A stretch of 5,480 nt of DNA from Fructobacillus cardui. Its GTDB lineage: Bacteria > Bacillota > Bacilli > Lactobacillales > Lactobacillaceae. A model generated the notes under the pieces. That model did no database searches. It saw only the letters and a list, made by a program, of their open reading frames with translations, and was not told where the DNA came from. Within the stretch, counting starts at the first letter, position 1. Each line of letters opens with the position of its first letter. Where the stretch lies: assembly GCF_023218935.1 (NCBI RefSeq), contig NZ_JAJIAL010000020.1; one strand, written 5' to 3'. A program made the translations under genes and the position numbers. Shown piece by piece: positions 1 through 5,480 of this stretch.

Positions 1-2094
1 CCAATCAAAAAAGATTTATCTGACTTAGGAAAAGAATTTAAAAAAGCTTTTTCCGGAATTAACAAATTCTTGAAACAACACAAAAAAGAAATACAAACGG
101 TTGGTAAGGTAATTTCAACTGTTTTTAAGACTATCTTGGTTGTTGCTTTAATTCCATTGGGTGCTGCGTTCGCTGGAGTTTTTGCAACAATTAGAATTGC
201 TATTTCCGTTTTGATCGCTGCAATAAAACCAATGGCGAAGACAATTGCTAATATCTTTATAACAGTTATTGGTGTTTTGTCAGGGGTAGTAAAAGTTATT
301 ACTAACTCGATGAAACTTGTTTATCATTTGTTCACTGGTAATTTTAAAGCTGTGGGAAAAGACGTTGGAAAAATAGTGAGTGGATATATCAAGATATTCA
401 CTTCATTTTTCGGCGGTGTATTACGTCAAATTGGCATATTCTTTAGTGGAATATGGGACATGACGAAGGCTGGGTTCAAAACATTTGTTAATTTGCTGAA
501 ACCATTCTCCGGTTTTTTCATTGATATTTGGAAAGGAATCCAATCATTCTTTAAGCCAGTAATTAAATGGTTTGAAGATATTATATCTGATACTATCAAG
601 TCAATTTCTAACATCTGGAACAGCGTTTGGAATGGTGTTAGTTCATTCTTTGGCAACATTTGGAAAGGCATGTCGAAGTTCATTTCTAACACGATTAACG
701 GCATGCACGACGTCATTAAAGGCGTTCTTGACAAAATTGGTAGCACTTGGAACGGAATGTGGTCTGGACTATCTGACTTCTTCGGCGGTATCTGGAAGGA
801 TATTAAAGGATTTGCACAAGATGGTATCAACGGCGTTCTTTCTATCATAAACGGTGGTATTGACGCTATCGATTCTGTTTGGAAGTTCTTTACTGGTCAT
901 GAAACCAGTGTTCATCATTTGAAGCCGGTTAAGTTTGAACGTGGTGGTGTCGTTGAAACCCGTATGTCAATGGTTAATGATGGTAAGGGTGAGAATTGGA
1001 AGGAACTTATCCAACTCCCGAATGGTCAGCTTAAGATGTCCAATAAGCGTGATCATATATTGCCATTGCCGGTTGGTACTCGTATCTATAACGGTGACCA
1101 AACCAAGCAAATCATGAAGGCCGCTGGGGTTGAGAAATACGCTAACGGTGGAATTGTTGGCAGTGTGGTTAGTGCTGCCAAAGGTGTCGGTGAATGGGTC
1201 GGTGACAAGTACGAAATGGTCACTAAATTCTTGAAGGACCCACTTAAGAATGTGACTGATTTGATTACCAAGGGCACCAAGGGGATGTACGATGGTTTGC
1301 ATAGTTTTGGCGACATGGCTCACGGAGTCTTTGATAATCTGTACAATCCAATTGCTGAATGGTTCAAGAAAGGACTCGAAGCGATTAAGTCTAGTCTCGG
1401 ACGTAACGCACCGAGTGGCACAGGAGTACAACGTTGGCGCGACCAAGTTATTGACGCGCTGAAAGAAAACGGCATGAGCACCGAATCGTGGGCGGTCAAT
1501 AAAATCTTGAAGCAAATCAGTACCGAATCTAGCGGGAACGAAAAAGCTGTTCAAGGTGGCTATACGGACATTAACACGAAGACTGGTGACTTAGCTAAGG
1601 GATTGATGCAGACGATTAGCGCAACATTTAATCGTTATGCCTTCCCTGGTCACAAGAATATCTTTAACGGATACGACAACTTGTTGGCTGCTATTGCCTA
1701 CATTAAAAACCGTTACGGCATGAACATGTCAGGCATTGGTGAAGGACACGGTTATGCAAATGGTGGTCTAGTATCACGTCATCAAATTGCACAAATTGCC
1801 GAAGGAAACAAGCCGGAGATGATTATTCCACTTGATTCTATGAAGTCGGCTCGTGGTTTTGAACTGCTTGGCAAGACAGCAGTAGCAATGGCCGCCCGTG
1901 ATGGACAGTCTAGTCAGAATACAACTGATAATTCAGAAGTTGTTGGTAAGTTAGACCAAATGATTACACTGCTAAGTATGATTTTAGGCGTTAATAAAGA
2001 ACAGTTAAGTGCTGGATCACAAAACAGTGGTTTAAAGGCCATCTATGAGCAAATGGCCCGCGATAATACCATTCGCAATTATCAATCAATTTAG
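1..2094 (+). CDS. Phage tail tape measure protein with SLT (lytic transglycosylase-like) domain, 5'-partial
   Basis: This is the C-terminal 697 residues of a tail tape measure protein, which sets tail length, occupies the tail tube and is thought to help DNA entry. The frame is open from base 1, so the true start is upstream; the TTG at 70 is only an internal Leu codon. Numbering from the window edge, residues 34-100 are strongly hydrophobic (possible membrane-inserting segments). Residues about 150-295 are Trp/Phe/Gly-rich with a 44-residue tandem repeat. Residues 312-372 hold a FERGGVV...NDGKGENWKEL...LPVGTRIYNG region of the kind recurrent in tape measure proteins of Lactobacillales. Residues 475-573 match an SLT domain: the likely catalytic Glu is residue 509 (ISTESSGN), followed by KGLMQTISATF and a closing AAIAYIKNRYG. 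The tail has YANGG (585) and AEGNKPEMIIPL (600-611), common near tape measure C-termini. The stop codon overlaps the Dit ribosome binding site. GC rises from about one third to nearly half along the gene. Family assignment is secure; enzymatic activity is inferred. Confidence 0.95.
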   Translation, partial: PIKKDLSDLGKEFKKAFSGINKFLKQHKKEIQTVGKVISTVFKTILVVALIPLGAAFAGVFATIRIAISVLIAAIKPMAKTIANIFITVIGVLSGVVKVITNSMKLVYHLFTGNFKAVGKDVGKIVSGYIKIFTSFFGGVLRQIGIFFSGIWDMTKAGFKTFVNLLKPFSGFFIDIWKGIQSFFKPVIKWFEDIISDTIKSISNIWNSVWNGVSSFFGNIWKGMSKFISNTINGMHDVIKGVLDKIGSTWNGMWSGLSDFFGGIWKDIKGFAQDGINGVLSIINGGIDAIDSVWKFFTGHETSVHHLKPVKFERGGVVETRMSMVNDGKGENWKELIQLPNGQLKMSNKRDHILPLPVGTRIYNGDQTKQIMKAAGVEKYANGGIVGSVVSAAKGVGEWVGDKYEMVTKFLKDPLKNVTDLITKGTKGMYDGLHSFGDMAHGVFDNLYNPIAEWFKKGLEAIKSSLGRNAPSGTGVQRWRDQVIDALKENGMSTESWAVNKILKQISTESSGNEKAVQGGYTDINTKTGDLAKGLMQTISATFNRYAFPGHKNIFNGYDNLLAAIAYIKNRYGMNMSGIGEGHGYANGGLVSRHQIAQIAEGNKPEMIIPLDSMKSARGFELLGKTAVAMAARDGQSSQNTTDNSEVVGKLDQMITLLSMILGVNKEQLSAGSQNSGLKAIYEQMARDNTIRNYQSI
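616..879 (+). repeat. Two tandem 44-residue Trp/Phe-rich repeats in the tape measure protein
   Basis: Two in-register units of 132 nt each (616-747 and 748-879) encode 44 residues apiece with no gap. Aligned by eye they share 20 of 44 residues, including WN at positions 1-2, W5, G7, FFG at 11-13, IWK at 15-17 and ING at 27-29. A third unit appears to begin at 880 (VWKFF) and then diverges. Regularly spaced Trp and Phe are known in tape measure proteins. The DNA copies have diverged more than a recent duplication would. Confidence 0.8.
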
Positions 2095-2098
2095 GAGG
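2093..2098 (+). promoter_or_regulatory. Ribosome binding site of the Dit gene
   Basis: AGGAGG lies 5 nt before the ATG at 2104. Its first two bases are also the last two bases of the tape measure TAG stop, so ribosomes finishing the upstream gene release on top of this site. It fixes the Dit start. Confidence 0.9.
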
Positions 2099-2103
2099 AA
2101 TAA

Positions 2104-2931
2104 ATGTCAGATTTCTACGTGATGCGCAAAGGTCATGACGAATTTAATTTGTCAGATAAATTGACTTCTGTGCATTTTTTAGAGCTAAATGTCGGGGCGC
2201 CCCAATTGACCCCGACTTATAATTCAATCCAGGGAAGTGATGGCCAACTATTGCAGACAGTGTCTTTCAATAGTTCAACGGCGGTTGCTTCTTTTTTTAT
2301 CAAGGCCGGCAATCGTTCAGAGTTCAATTTGGCGAAATCGGCACTACAACGTGAGTTGTATGCACGAGTGCCAATTCGGATTAGGTCGAGTGATGACCCG
2401 GGTAAGGCGGTATGGGTGTTGGCTAATCCAACCGACATCAACCCACTGGCGAACAGTGATGATGCCAAAATTGATTTAGCATTTACGATTATTAGCGGGA
2501 CAAAGTTGACCCCGTTCAACAGTGATGAGCTGGCTGATAACCAAAATAAGTTGTCTTTTGGTATGAACTTGGATTTGGACAATCTACCTAGTTACCATTT
2601 TAATAGTAATAACTTCAACGTTTTCAACCCAAGCGACCTGGACATAGACCCCTATATCCAGCACCATCAATTGACTTGGACGATTAAGGGAACAGGTCAA
2701 AATGTGACCTTAACCAATAATACAAACGGCACTAGTTTCACTGCTAACGCTGGGTTGGGTAACTCAGACACATTGACCATGAACGGCATTACACTCGCTA
2801 AAAATGGCACACAGGGCGGAATTGATACGGACTTTGGCCATATCATTCTAGCCCGTGGCGATAACAACATTACGGTAACTGGTCTATCGAATGTTGATGT
2901 CACAGTGTCGTTCCCGTTCTTGTACTTTTAA
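2104..2931 (+). CDS. dit: Distal tail protein (Dit), siphovirus tail family
   Basis: A 275-residue protein of usual Dit length, immediately downstream of the tape measure gene, which is the conserved Dit position. Dit forms the ring joining the tail tube to the tip and is the platform for baseplate parts. Residues 1-135 fit the N-terminal ring-forming beta-sandwich: an early LTSVHFLELNVGAP segment, GSDGQLLQTVSF (44-55), and a basic strand VPIRIRSSD (89-97). Residues 165-275 fit the C-terminal galectin-like domain, ending in a strand-rich GHIILARGDNNITVTGL (245-261) and VTVSFPFLYF (266-275), a typical ending for this family. The ATG at 2104 is set by AGGAGG 5 nt upstream. The gene ends with TAA, and the next gene opens at the very next base in the same frame. 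Assigned by position, length and sequence style; the exact domain limits are estimates. Confidence 0.88.
   Translation: MSDFYVMRKGHDEFNLSDKLTSVHFLELNVGAPQLTPTYNSIQGSDGQLLQTVSFNSSTAVASFFIKAGNRSEFNLAKSALQRELYARVPIRIRSSDDPGKAVWVLANPTDINPLANSDDAKIDLAFTIISGTKLTPFNSDELADNQNKLSFGMNLDLDNLPSYHFNSNNFNVFNPSDLDIDPYIQHHQLTWTIKGTGQNVTLTNNTNGTSFTANAGLGNSDTLTMNGITLAKNGTQGGIDTDFGHIILARGDNNITVTGLSNVDVTVSFPFLYF
2191..2216 (+). other. GC-rich inverted repeat early in the Dit gene
   Basis: GTCGGGG (2191-2197) is the exact reverse complement of CCCCGAC (2210-2216), with a 12-nt loop. The same GGGG is also part of a self-complementary GGGGCGCCCC (2194-2203), so two mutually exclusive pairings are possible. It stands out in otherwise AT-rich DNA. 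There is no following T-run, so it is not terminator-like. It lies at Dit codons 30-38, and a regulatory role is unproven. Confidence 0.4.
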
Positions 2932-4017
2932 TTGAATAGTCGAGATAAGTTGGTGGTGCGATCAAGAGACCAGACAACGACCGTGCCAGTACCATCGCTT
3001 GATTTTTCAACGTTGCAAACCACTTGGGAGAAGAACAGTAGTTATCAGATTGCGTTTACAGCATACGATGATGAGAGCCTTGCTTTTAGTCTCTTAACAG
3101 TTGAAAACAGCGTGTTTTGGGCAGGGCAAGAGTATATCATCAAACAGTCAACAGACGGCTATTCTGGCGGTGTACACACCGTTCAAATCACAGCTACTCA
3201 TGTCTTTTACCAGCTTAACAACCGCCGGCAGAATACCGTACAAAAAGGGGATGTTTCGTATACGATTCAGTCGGCTTTGCAGTTTTTAACCGGTGAAATT
3301 ACTGGGTATTCATTCAACGTGGTTGGTAATTTGAATAGTTCCCACACTATTACTGATTTTGGAAATTGTTCCATCACGGATGGCCTAAGTACCATTGCTT
3401 CAACGTTCAATGTGTATGCCATTGTTCCGGATAACTACACTGTTAACTTATACAGTGAAGCCAATTGGACCAATGATGTAGGTAGACAGTTTTTCTATCG
3501 AAACAACACGAGTGACGTGCAGTTACAGTATGATTCTTCTGGCATTGTCAATCGTATCCAGGTTGTATCAACCAATGAAACACCACAGTTTGACCCGTTT
3601 TATATCACAGACGATGACTCAATCAAGCAGTGGGGTATTCGAGATGGTGAACGAGTTGAAAACGACAAAGACAACAACACAGCACCGAATATTGCCAGTG
3701 CCAAAGCCAAGATGGTCACGGTGCCTAATTTGACACTGACTGTCAACGTGCAAGAAAACGACGTGCATATGGGTGACATTTGGACTTTGGTTATTCCAGA
3801 GAATGGGATTACAACAAAATTGCAGGTTGTCTCAATTGTCGATACGCCGTTCTTGAGGAACAACATGCAAGTGACGTTGAACAACACGAAACAGAACTTC
3901 TTAGATTCGTTCAACGCTAACGCTAAGAAGTTGGCCAATATCCAATTAAATAACAATAGCAATAAAGGCTTTTCATTCAATATGTGGACGGTCGGAAAGG
4001 TAAGCGAAAATGACTGA
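2932..4017 (+). CDS. Tal-like tail tip hub protein (prophage endopeptidase tail family), hub domain only
   Basis: A 361-residue tail tip protein directly after Dit, the place of the Tal / gp27-like hub that closes the tail tube and contacts the cell. Family-like features are the opening DKLVVRSRD (5-13), LLTVENSVFWAGQEYIIKQ (54-72), a strand/helix core up to about residue 210, then FYITDDDSIKQWGIRDGER (223-241) and a C-terminal beta part with GDIWTLVIPE (281-290) and IVDTPF (302-307). The length matches the structural hub alone: no C-terminal peptidase, lysozyme or fibre domain follows, so wall digestion may fall to the SLT domain of the tape measure protein. The start is TTG at 2932, the first codon after the Dit TAA; there is no in-frame ATG until residue 261, and no Shine-Dalgarno is visible, suggesting coupled re-initiation. 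TTG 2950 or GTG 2953/2956 are possible alternative starts. The end overlaps the next gene by 8 nt. The assignment rests on sequence style and position. Confidence 0.85.
   Translation: MNSRDKLVVRSRDQTTTVPVPSLDFSTLQTTWEKNSSYQIAFTAYDDESLAFSLLTVENSVFWAGQEYIIKQSTDGYSGGVHTVQITATHVFYQLNNRRQNTVQKGDVSYTIQSALQFLTGEITGYSFNVVGNLNSSHTITDFGNCSITDGLSTIASTFNVYAIVPDNYTVNLYSEANWTNDVGRQFFYRNNTSDVQLQYDSSGIVNRIQVVSTNETPQFDPFYITDDDSIKQWGIRDGERVENDKDNNTAPNIASAKAKMVTVPNLTLTVNVQENDVHMGDIWTLVIPENGITTKLQVVSIVDTPFLRNNMQVTLNNTKQNFLDSFNANAKKLANIQLNNNSNKGFSFNMWTVGKVSEND
3994..4000 (+). promoter_or_regulatory. Ribosome binding site of the 114-residue protein gene
   Basis: GGAAAGG, of which GAAAGG matches the 5' part of the full anti-Shine-Dalgarno complement (AGAAAGGAGG), ends 9 nt before the ATG at 4010. 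It lies inside the Tal-like coding sequence and supports a start that overlaps the end of that gene by 8 nt. Confidence 0.65.
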
Positions 4018-4354
4018 TACACCAATTGTGCAATATCCTGACGCCAACGGTAATCGGGCATATGTGAAGACCCACGTCAAAGCAGTCGATGGCTTAGACG
4101 ATAAATTGGCTATTTTTGCTAAGACAACCGACTTAACCACGGCTATCAGTCAAATTCCAAAAGTCGATTTATCTGGATATGCTAAAACGTCAGAACTTGA
4201 TAAATACGCCACTAAGGACGATTTGCAAAAGGTGGATAACGAAATAACCACGCTTAAAAGTCCAGACGGTTCGGTGTGGTTCTTATCAGTTGATAATAAT
4301 GGTCGCCTTTCGACATCTAAATTGATACAAATTCAGGAAGGAGGGCAATCATGA
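4010..4354 (+). CDS. Small phage baseplate-region protein of unknown function (114 aa)
   Basis: A 114-residue protein between the Tal-like hub and the upper baseplate protein. The N-terminus (TPIVQYPDANGNRAYVKTHV, residues 4-23) resembles small tail-region proteins of lactobacillus-type phages. Three similar short motifs follow: FAKTTDL (36-42), YAKTSEL (57-63) and YATKDDL (66-72). This Tyr-Ala-Thr/Lys-Lys/Thr-x-Asp-Leu style is common in linker or shaft regions of tail fibres and spikes and suggests a helical, possibly trimeric stalk. Residues 84-105 (SPDGSVWFLSVDNNGRL and onward) look like a small beta hairpin seen in some receptor-binding modules. There is no signal peptide, membrane segment or Cys. 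It overlaps the upstream gene by 8 nt and the downstream gene by 4 nt (ATGA), so expression is probably coupled. It is likely a structural baseplate or linker component; this is inferred from context and motif style, with no specific function recognised. Confidence 0.8.
   Translation: MTDTPIVQYPDANGNRAYVKTHVKAVDGLDDKLAIFAKTTDLTTAISQIPKVDLSGYAKTSELDKYATKDDLQKVDNEITTLKSPDGSVWFLSVDNNGRLSTSKLIQIQEGGQS
4338..4344 (+). promoter_or_regulatory. Ribosome binding site of the 130-residue protein gene
   Basis: AAGGAGG ends 6 nt before the ATG at 4351, an ideal sequence and spacing. It sits in the last codons of the upstream gene, and the ATG overlaps that gene's TGA stop as ATGA, so coupled translation is likely. 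Confidence 0.9.
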
Positions 4355-4743
4355 GTTTTTTCAACGTTATCAATCAATTCAAACAGCTAAAAGTGTCTTA
4401 TGATGAGTTGTTGAACGGTTTGGTTGGTATCGGATTGGTTGAAGAATTTCCAGAGATTTCATTCAATGATAGCTATTCACGCTATGATGTGAACGACTAT
4501 CGACAGATTTATAATGATTTAGATTTTTCACGCAGTTGTGTGAATTGGCTGATTACATTGACCAACAAAAACGGCTTTGCGGACAATGATGGAAACGATT
4601 TACAGCCGGTTGATTTTGCGAATTTTTATGTAATCGATGGTCAAGAATTGTCAGGATATTACAGTAATAAATTACAAGAAATGCAGACACTGTTGAATCA
4701 ACTAAAAGCAATTTTGGTTGAAAACAACGTTCTCGCAAAATAA
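4351..4743 (+). CDS. Hypothetical phage tail-region protein (130 aa)
   Basis: A 130-residue acidic protein I do not recognise as a named family. It has an amphipathic helical start (NVINQFKQLKVSYDELL, residues 5-21), then an aromatic and Asp/Asn-rich middle (FNDSYSRYDVNDYRQIYNDL, 38-57), one Cys (63), and a helical C-terminus (about 97-125) with leucines spaced as in a short coiled coil. There is no signal peptide, membrane segment or catalytic motif. The start is secure: an ideal AAGGAGG 6 nt upstream and a 4-nt ATGA overlap with the preceding gene. Its TAA merges with the ribosome binding site of the BppU-like gene 9 nt downstream. Position between the hub and the upper baseplate gene suggests a baseplate component or an assembly factor for it; this is context only. 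Coding is well supported by start signals and tight packing. Confidence 0.8.
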   Translation: MSFFNVINQFKQLKVSYDELLNGLVGIGLVEEFPEISFNDSYSRYDVNDYRQIYNDLDFSRSCVNWLITLTNKNGFADNDGNDLQPVDFANFYVIDGQELSGYYSNKLQEMQTLLNQLKAILVENNVLAK

Positions 4744-4748
4744 GGAGG
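4742..4748 (+). promoter_or_regulatory. Ribosome binding site of the BppU-like gene
   Basis: AAGGAGG begins inside the TAA stop of the upstream gene and ends 4 nt before the ATG at 4753. It fixes the start of the BppU-like protein, whose frame then stays open to the end of the window. Confidence 0.9.
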
Positions 4749-4752
4749 AATT

Positions 4753-5480
4753 ATGGCACGAACATATGCCGAGTTAAACACAAACTTAAACACCAATCAA
4801 TCCACCTTGGTTGACCAATTGAACGGTCGTCAAGGGGATGCAAACCGTGAGGTGTTTTTTCAAATTAAAGATGGTACTTCGCCGTTCAACCTTGAAGGCA
4901 AAACCATTGCTCTTTTCGCAAAAGACGCTCAAGGAGTGATTAAGGCAACATCAACGATTAACGACCAGACAGGAATTTCTGTTGGTCGTTTTTCTATGAT
5001 TATTCCAAAAGAGTTTTATCAGGCGAGCGGTGCTGTAGAAGACGCTTATATCCAAATTTCTTATTCGGATAAGGTCATTTCAACAATTCCTGTGTCGTTC
5101 CAAGTGATTGCTAACACGATGATTGTCACACAGACCCAATCACAAATTTTTATCGATAGCGTACAGAGTTTGATTGATGACACTAATCAACGATTGTCAA
5201 CCACTACTACTAGTTTGACATCAGTTGAAAACGCTGTCGAAGCGCTCAAAGTCACGATTGGAAATTTGAACGACCAATACAATTCTGATTTGTTTGCTAA
5301 AAAGGCGAATGATAACGAATTTAAGGGCGTCAATACATTTGACCAAAAGATTGTAGCCCCTAACGGATTACAAGGTAAGGCTGATTCAGCAACACAAGCT
5401 GACAATGCAACACATGCGAATAGTGCTGATTCGGCAAAAAATGCTGATGTTGCTAATAGTTTAAATCCTGCTAATAACCA
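4753..5480 (+). CDS. BppU-like upper baseplate protein, 3'-partial
   Basis: The frame from ATG 4753 is open to the last base, giving 242 residues plus 2 nt; the stop lies beyond the window. Residues 1-122 fit the N-terminal domain of the BppU family (DUF2479 type), which in lactococcal phage TP901-1 attaches the peripheral baseplate to the Dit core. Visible signs are NREVFFQIKDG (34-44), the strand LEGKTIALFAKDAQG (50-64), GRFSMIIPKEFYQASGAVED (78-97, first lines of a beta-sandwich), and IPVSFQVIANTMI (112-124). Residues 123-176 are Ser/Thr/Asn-rich and probably helical or coiled coil, the usual BppU linker. Residues about 190-205 (NEFKGVNTFDQKIVAPNGL) look like the start of a fibre-type module, then an Ala-X-X repeat covers 210-236. 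The family call rests on sequence style and gene order. The missing C-terminus may bind or contain the receptor-binding part. Confidence 0.85.
   Translation, partial: MARTYAELNTNLNTNQSTLVDQLNGRQGDANREVFFQIKDGTSPFNLEGKTIALFAKDAQGVIKATSTINDQTGISVGRFSMIIPKEFYQASGAVEDAYIQISYSDKVISTIPVSFQVIANTMIVTQTQSQIFIDSVQSLIDDTNQRLSTTTTSLTSVENAVEALKVTIGNLNDQYNSDLFAKKANDNEFKGVNTFDQKIVAPNGLQGKADSATQADNATHANSADSAKNADVANSLNPANN
4960..4993 (+). terminator. Terminator-like hairpin inside the BppU-like gene
   Basis: AACGACCA (4960-4967) pairs exactly with TGGTCGTT (4983-4990). Inside it, ACAG (4969-4972) pairs with CTGT (4979-4982) after a single bulged G at 4968, leaving a 6-nt loop. The right arm runs into TTTTT (4989-4993). 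This is the shape of an intrinsic terminator on the + strand, but the stem has only moderate GC and lies wholly within codons 70-81 of an open gene, so full termination there would abolish the protein. It may be chance or partial attenuation. Confidence 0.35.
5380..5460 (+). repeat. Ala-X-X triplet repeat in the BppU-like protein
   Basis: Nine consecutive triplets place Ala at every third residue (residues 210-236), with Asp, Asn, Ser or Thr mostly filling the other two positions (ADS, ATQ, ADN, ATH, ANS and so on). Such repeats occur in tail fibre and baseplate proteins and suggest a regular trimeric or beta-helical shaft. The underlying DNA is degenerate, so the pattern is held at protein level. 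The repeat ends at 5460; the window ends 20 nt later. Confidence 0.75.

Noticed and set aside
426..848. 140-residue open frame on the minus strand
   Set aside because: It is opposite the Trp/Phe repeat region; its regular Ile/Pro pattern is simply the complement of those repeats.
967..1554. 195-residue open frame on the minus strand
   Set aside because: It lies opposite the well-supported tape measure coding sequence, has no family resemblance and no clear start signals.
2037..2058. GGCCAT/ATGGCC inverted repeat near the end of the tape measure gene
   Set aside because: The stem is only 6 bp, with a 10-nt loop and no T-run; such repeats are expected by chance. The same applies to ACTGGT/ACCAGT at 892-909.
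70..2094. TTG at 70 as the start of the tape measure gene
   Set aside because: The frame is open with sensible coding sequence from base 1, there is no ribosome binding site, and the visible part lacks the N-terminal half of a tape measure protein.
2292..2298. Run of seven T as a possible frameshift or slippage site
   Set aside because: It encodes Ser-Phe-Phe-Ile in a normal Dit strand, and no alternative frame of interest follows.
2217..2582. 121-residue minus-strand frame and overlapping plus-strand frame at 2237-2479
   Set aside because: Both lie within the Dit gene in other frames, with no start signals and no recognisable protein.
2929..2934. The TAA between Dit and the hub as a mutation splitting one fused gene
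   Set aside because: Dit ends with a typical family C-terminus and the next gene opens with a typical hub N-terminus, so they read as two intact proteins.
3600..4061. 153-residue open frame on the minus strand
   Set aside because: It is opposite the hub gene and the next gene's start, and its composition reads as a complement shadow.
5187..5405. 72-residue open frame on the minus strand
   Set aside because: It overlaps the BppU-like gene, whose frame and start are well supported.
1..5480. Promoters, RNA genes, insertion sequences, CRISPR or attachment sites
   Set aside because: Both strands were read; genes are packed with overlaps or gaps under 10 nt, and no convincing signal of these types was seen.

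Overview
This window is a stretch of the tail/baseplate module of a siphovirus (tailed phage or integrated prophage) of a low-GC Gram-positive host. The order tape measure protein, distal tail protein (Dit), Tal-like hub protein, two small proteins, then a BppU-type upper baseplate protein is the standard late order in phages of Lactobacillales. Protein style, strong AAGGAGG ribosome binding sites and moderate GC content (about 33-47% in the parts counted by hand) fit a Lactobacillaceae host such as Leuconostoc, Weissella or Lactobacillus, but the genus cannot be fixed from this sequence alone.

Layout: all six genes lie on the + strand and are tightly packed. At 1-2094 is the C-terminal 697 residues of the tape measure protein, whose start lies upstream of the window. 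It carries a hydrophobic stretch, Trp/Phe-rich repeats and a lytic-transglycosylase-like (SLT) domain. At 2104-2931 is Dit, preceded by a consensus ribosome binding site that overlaps the upstream stop codon. At 2932-4017 is the Tal-like hub; it starts with TTG directly after the Dit stop codon, in the same frame, with no visible ribosome binding site. At 4010-4354 is a 114-residue baseplate accessory protein, and at 4351-4743 a 130-residue protein of unknown function; both overlap their upstream neighbour by a few bases. From 4753 to the window end is the N-terminal 242 residues of a BppU-like protein, which runs from a BppU-type domain through a helical region into an Ala-X-X repeat.

How they work together: the tape measure protein sets tail length, sits in the tail tube, and is probably ejected to open the cell wall with its SLT domain. 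Dit forms the ring at the tail tip, the Tal-like protein closes it, and BppU anchors the peripheral baseplate that carries receptor-binding proteins. Every junction is an overlap or a gap under 10 nt, so the block looks like one co-transcribed, partly translationally coupled unit. No promoter, RNA gene, mobile element, attachment site or CRISPR was seen, and no stretch over 10 nt lacks a gene.

Nothing here looks like a wholly new system. The points most worth checking are the same-frame TAA-TTG junction of Dit and Tal without a ribosome binding site, a terminator-like hairpin inside the BppU gene, the GC shift inside the tape measure gene, and the two small uncharacterised baseplate-region proteins.
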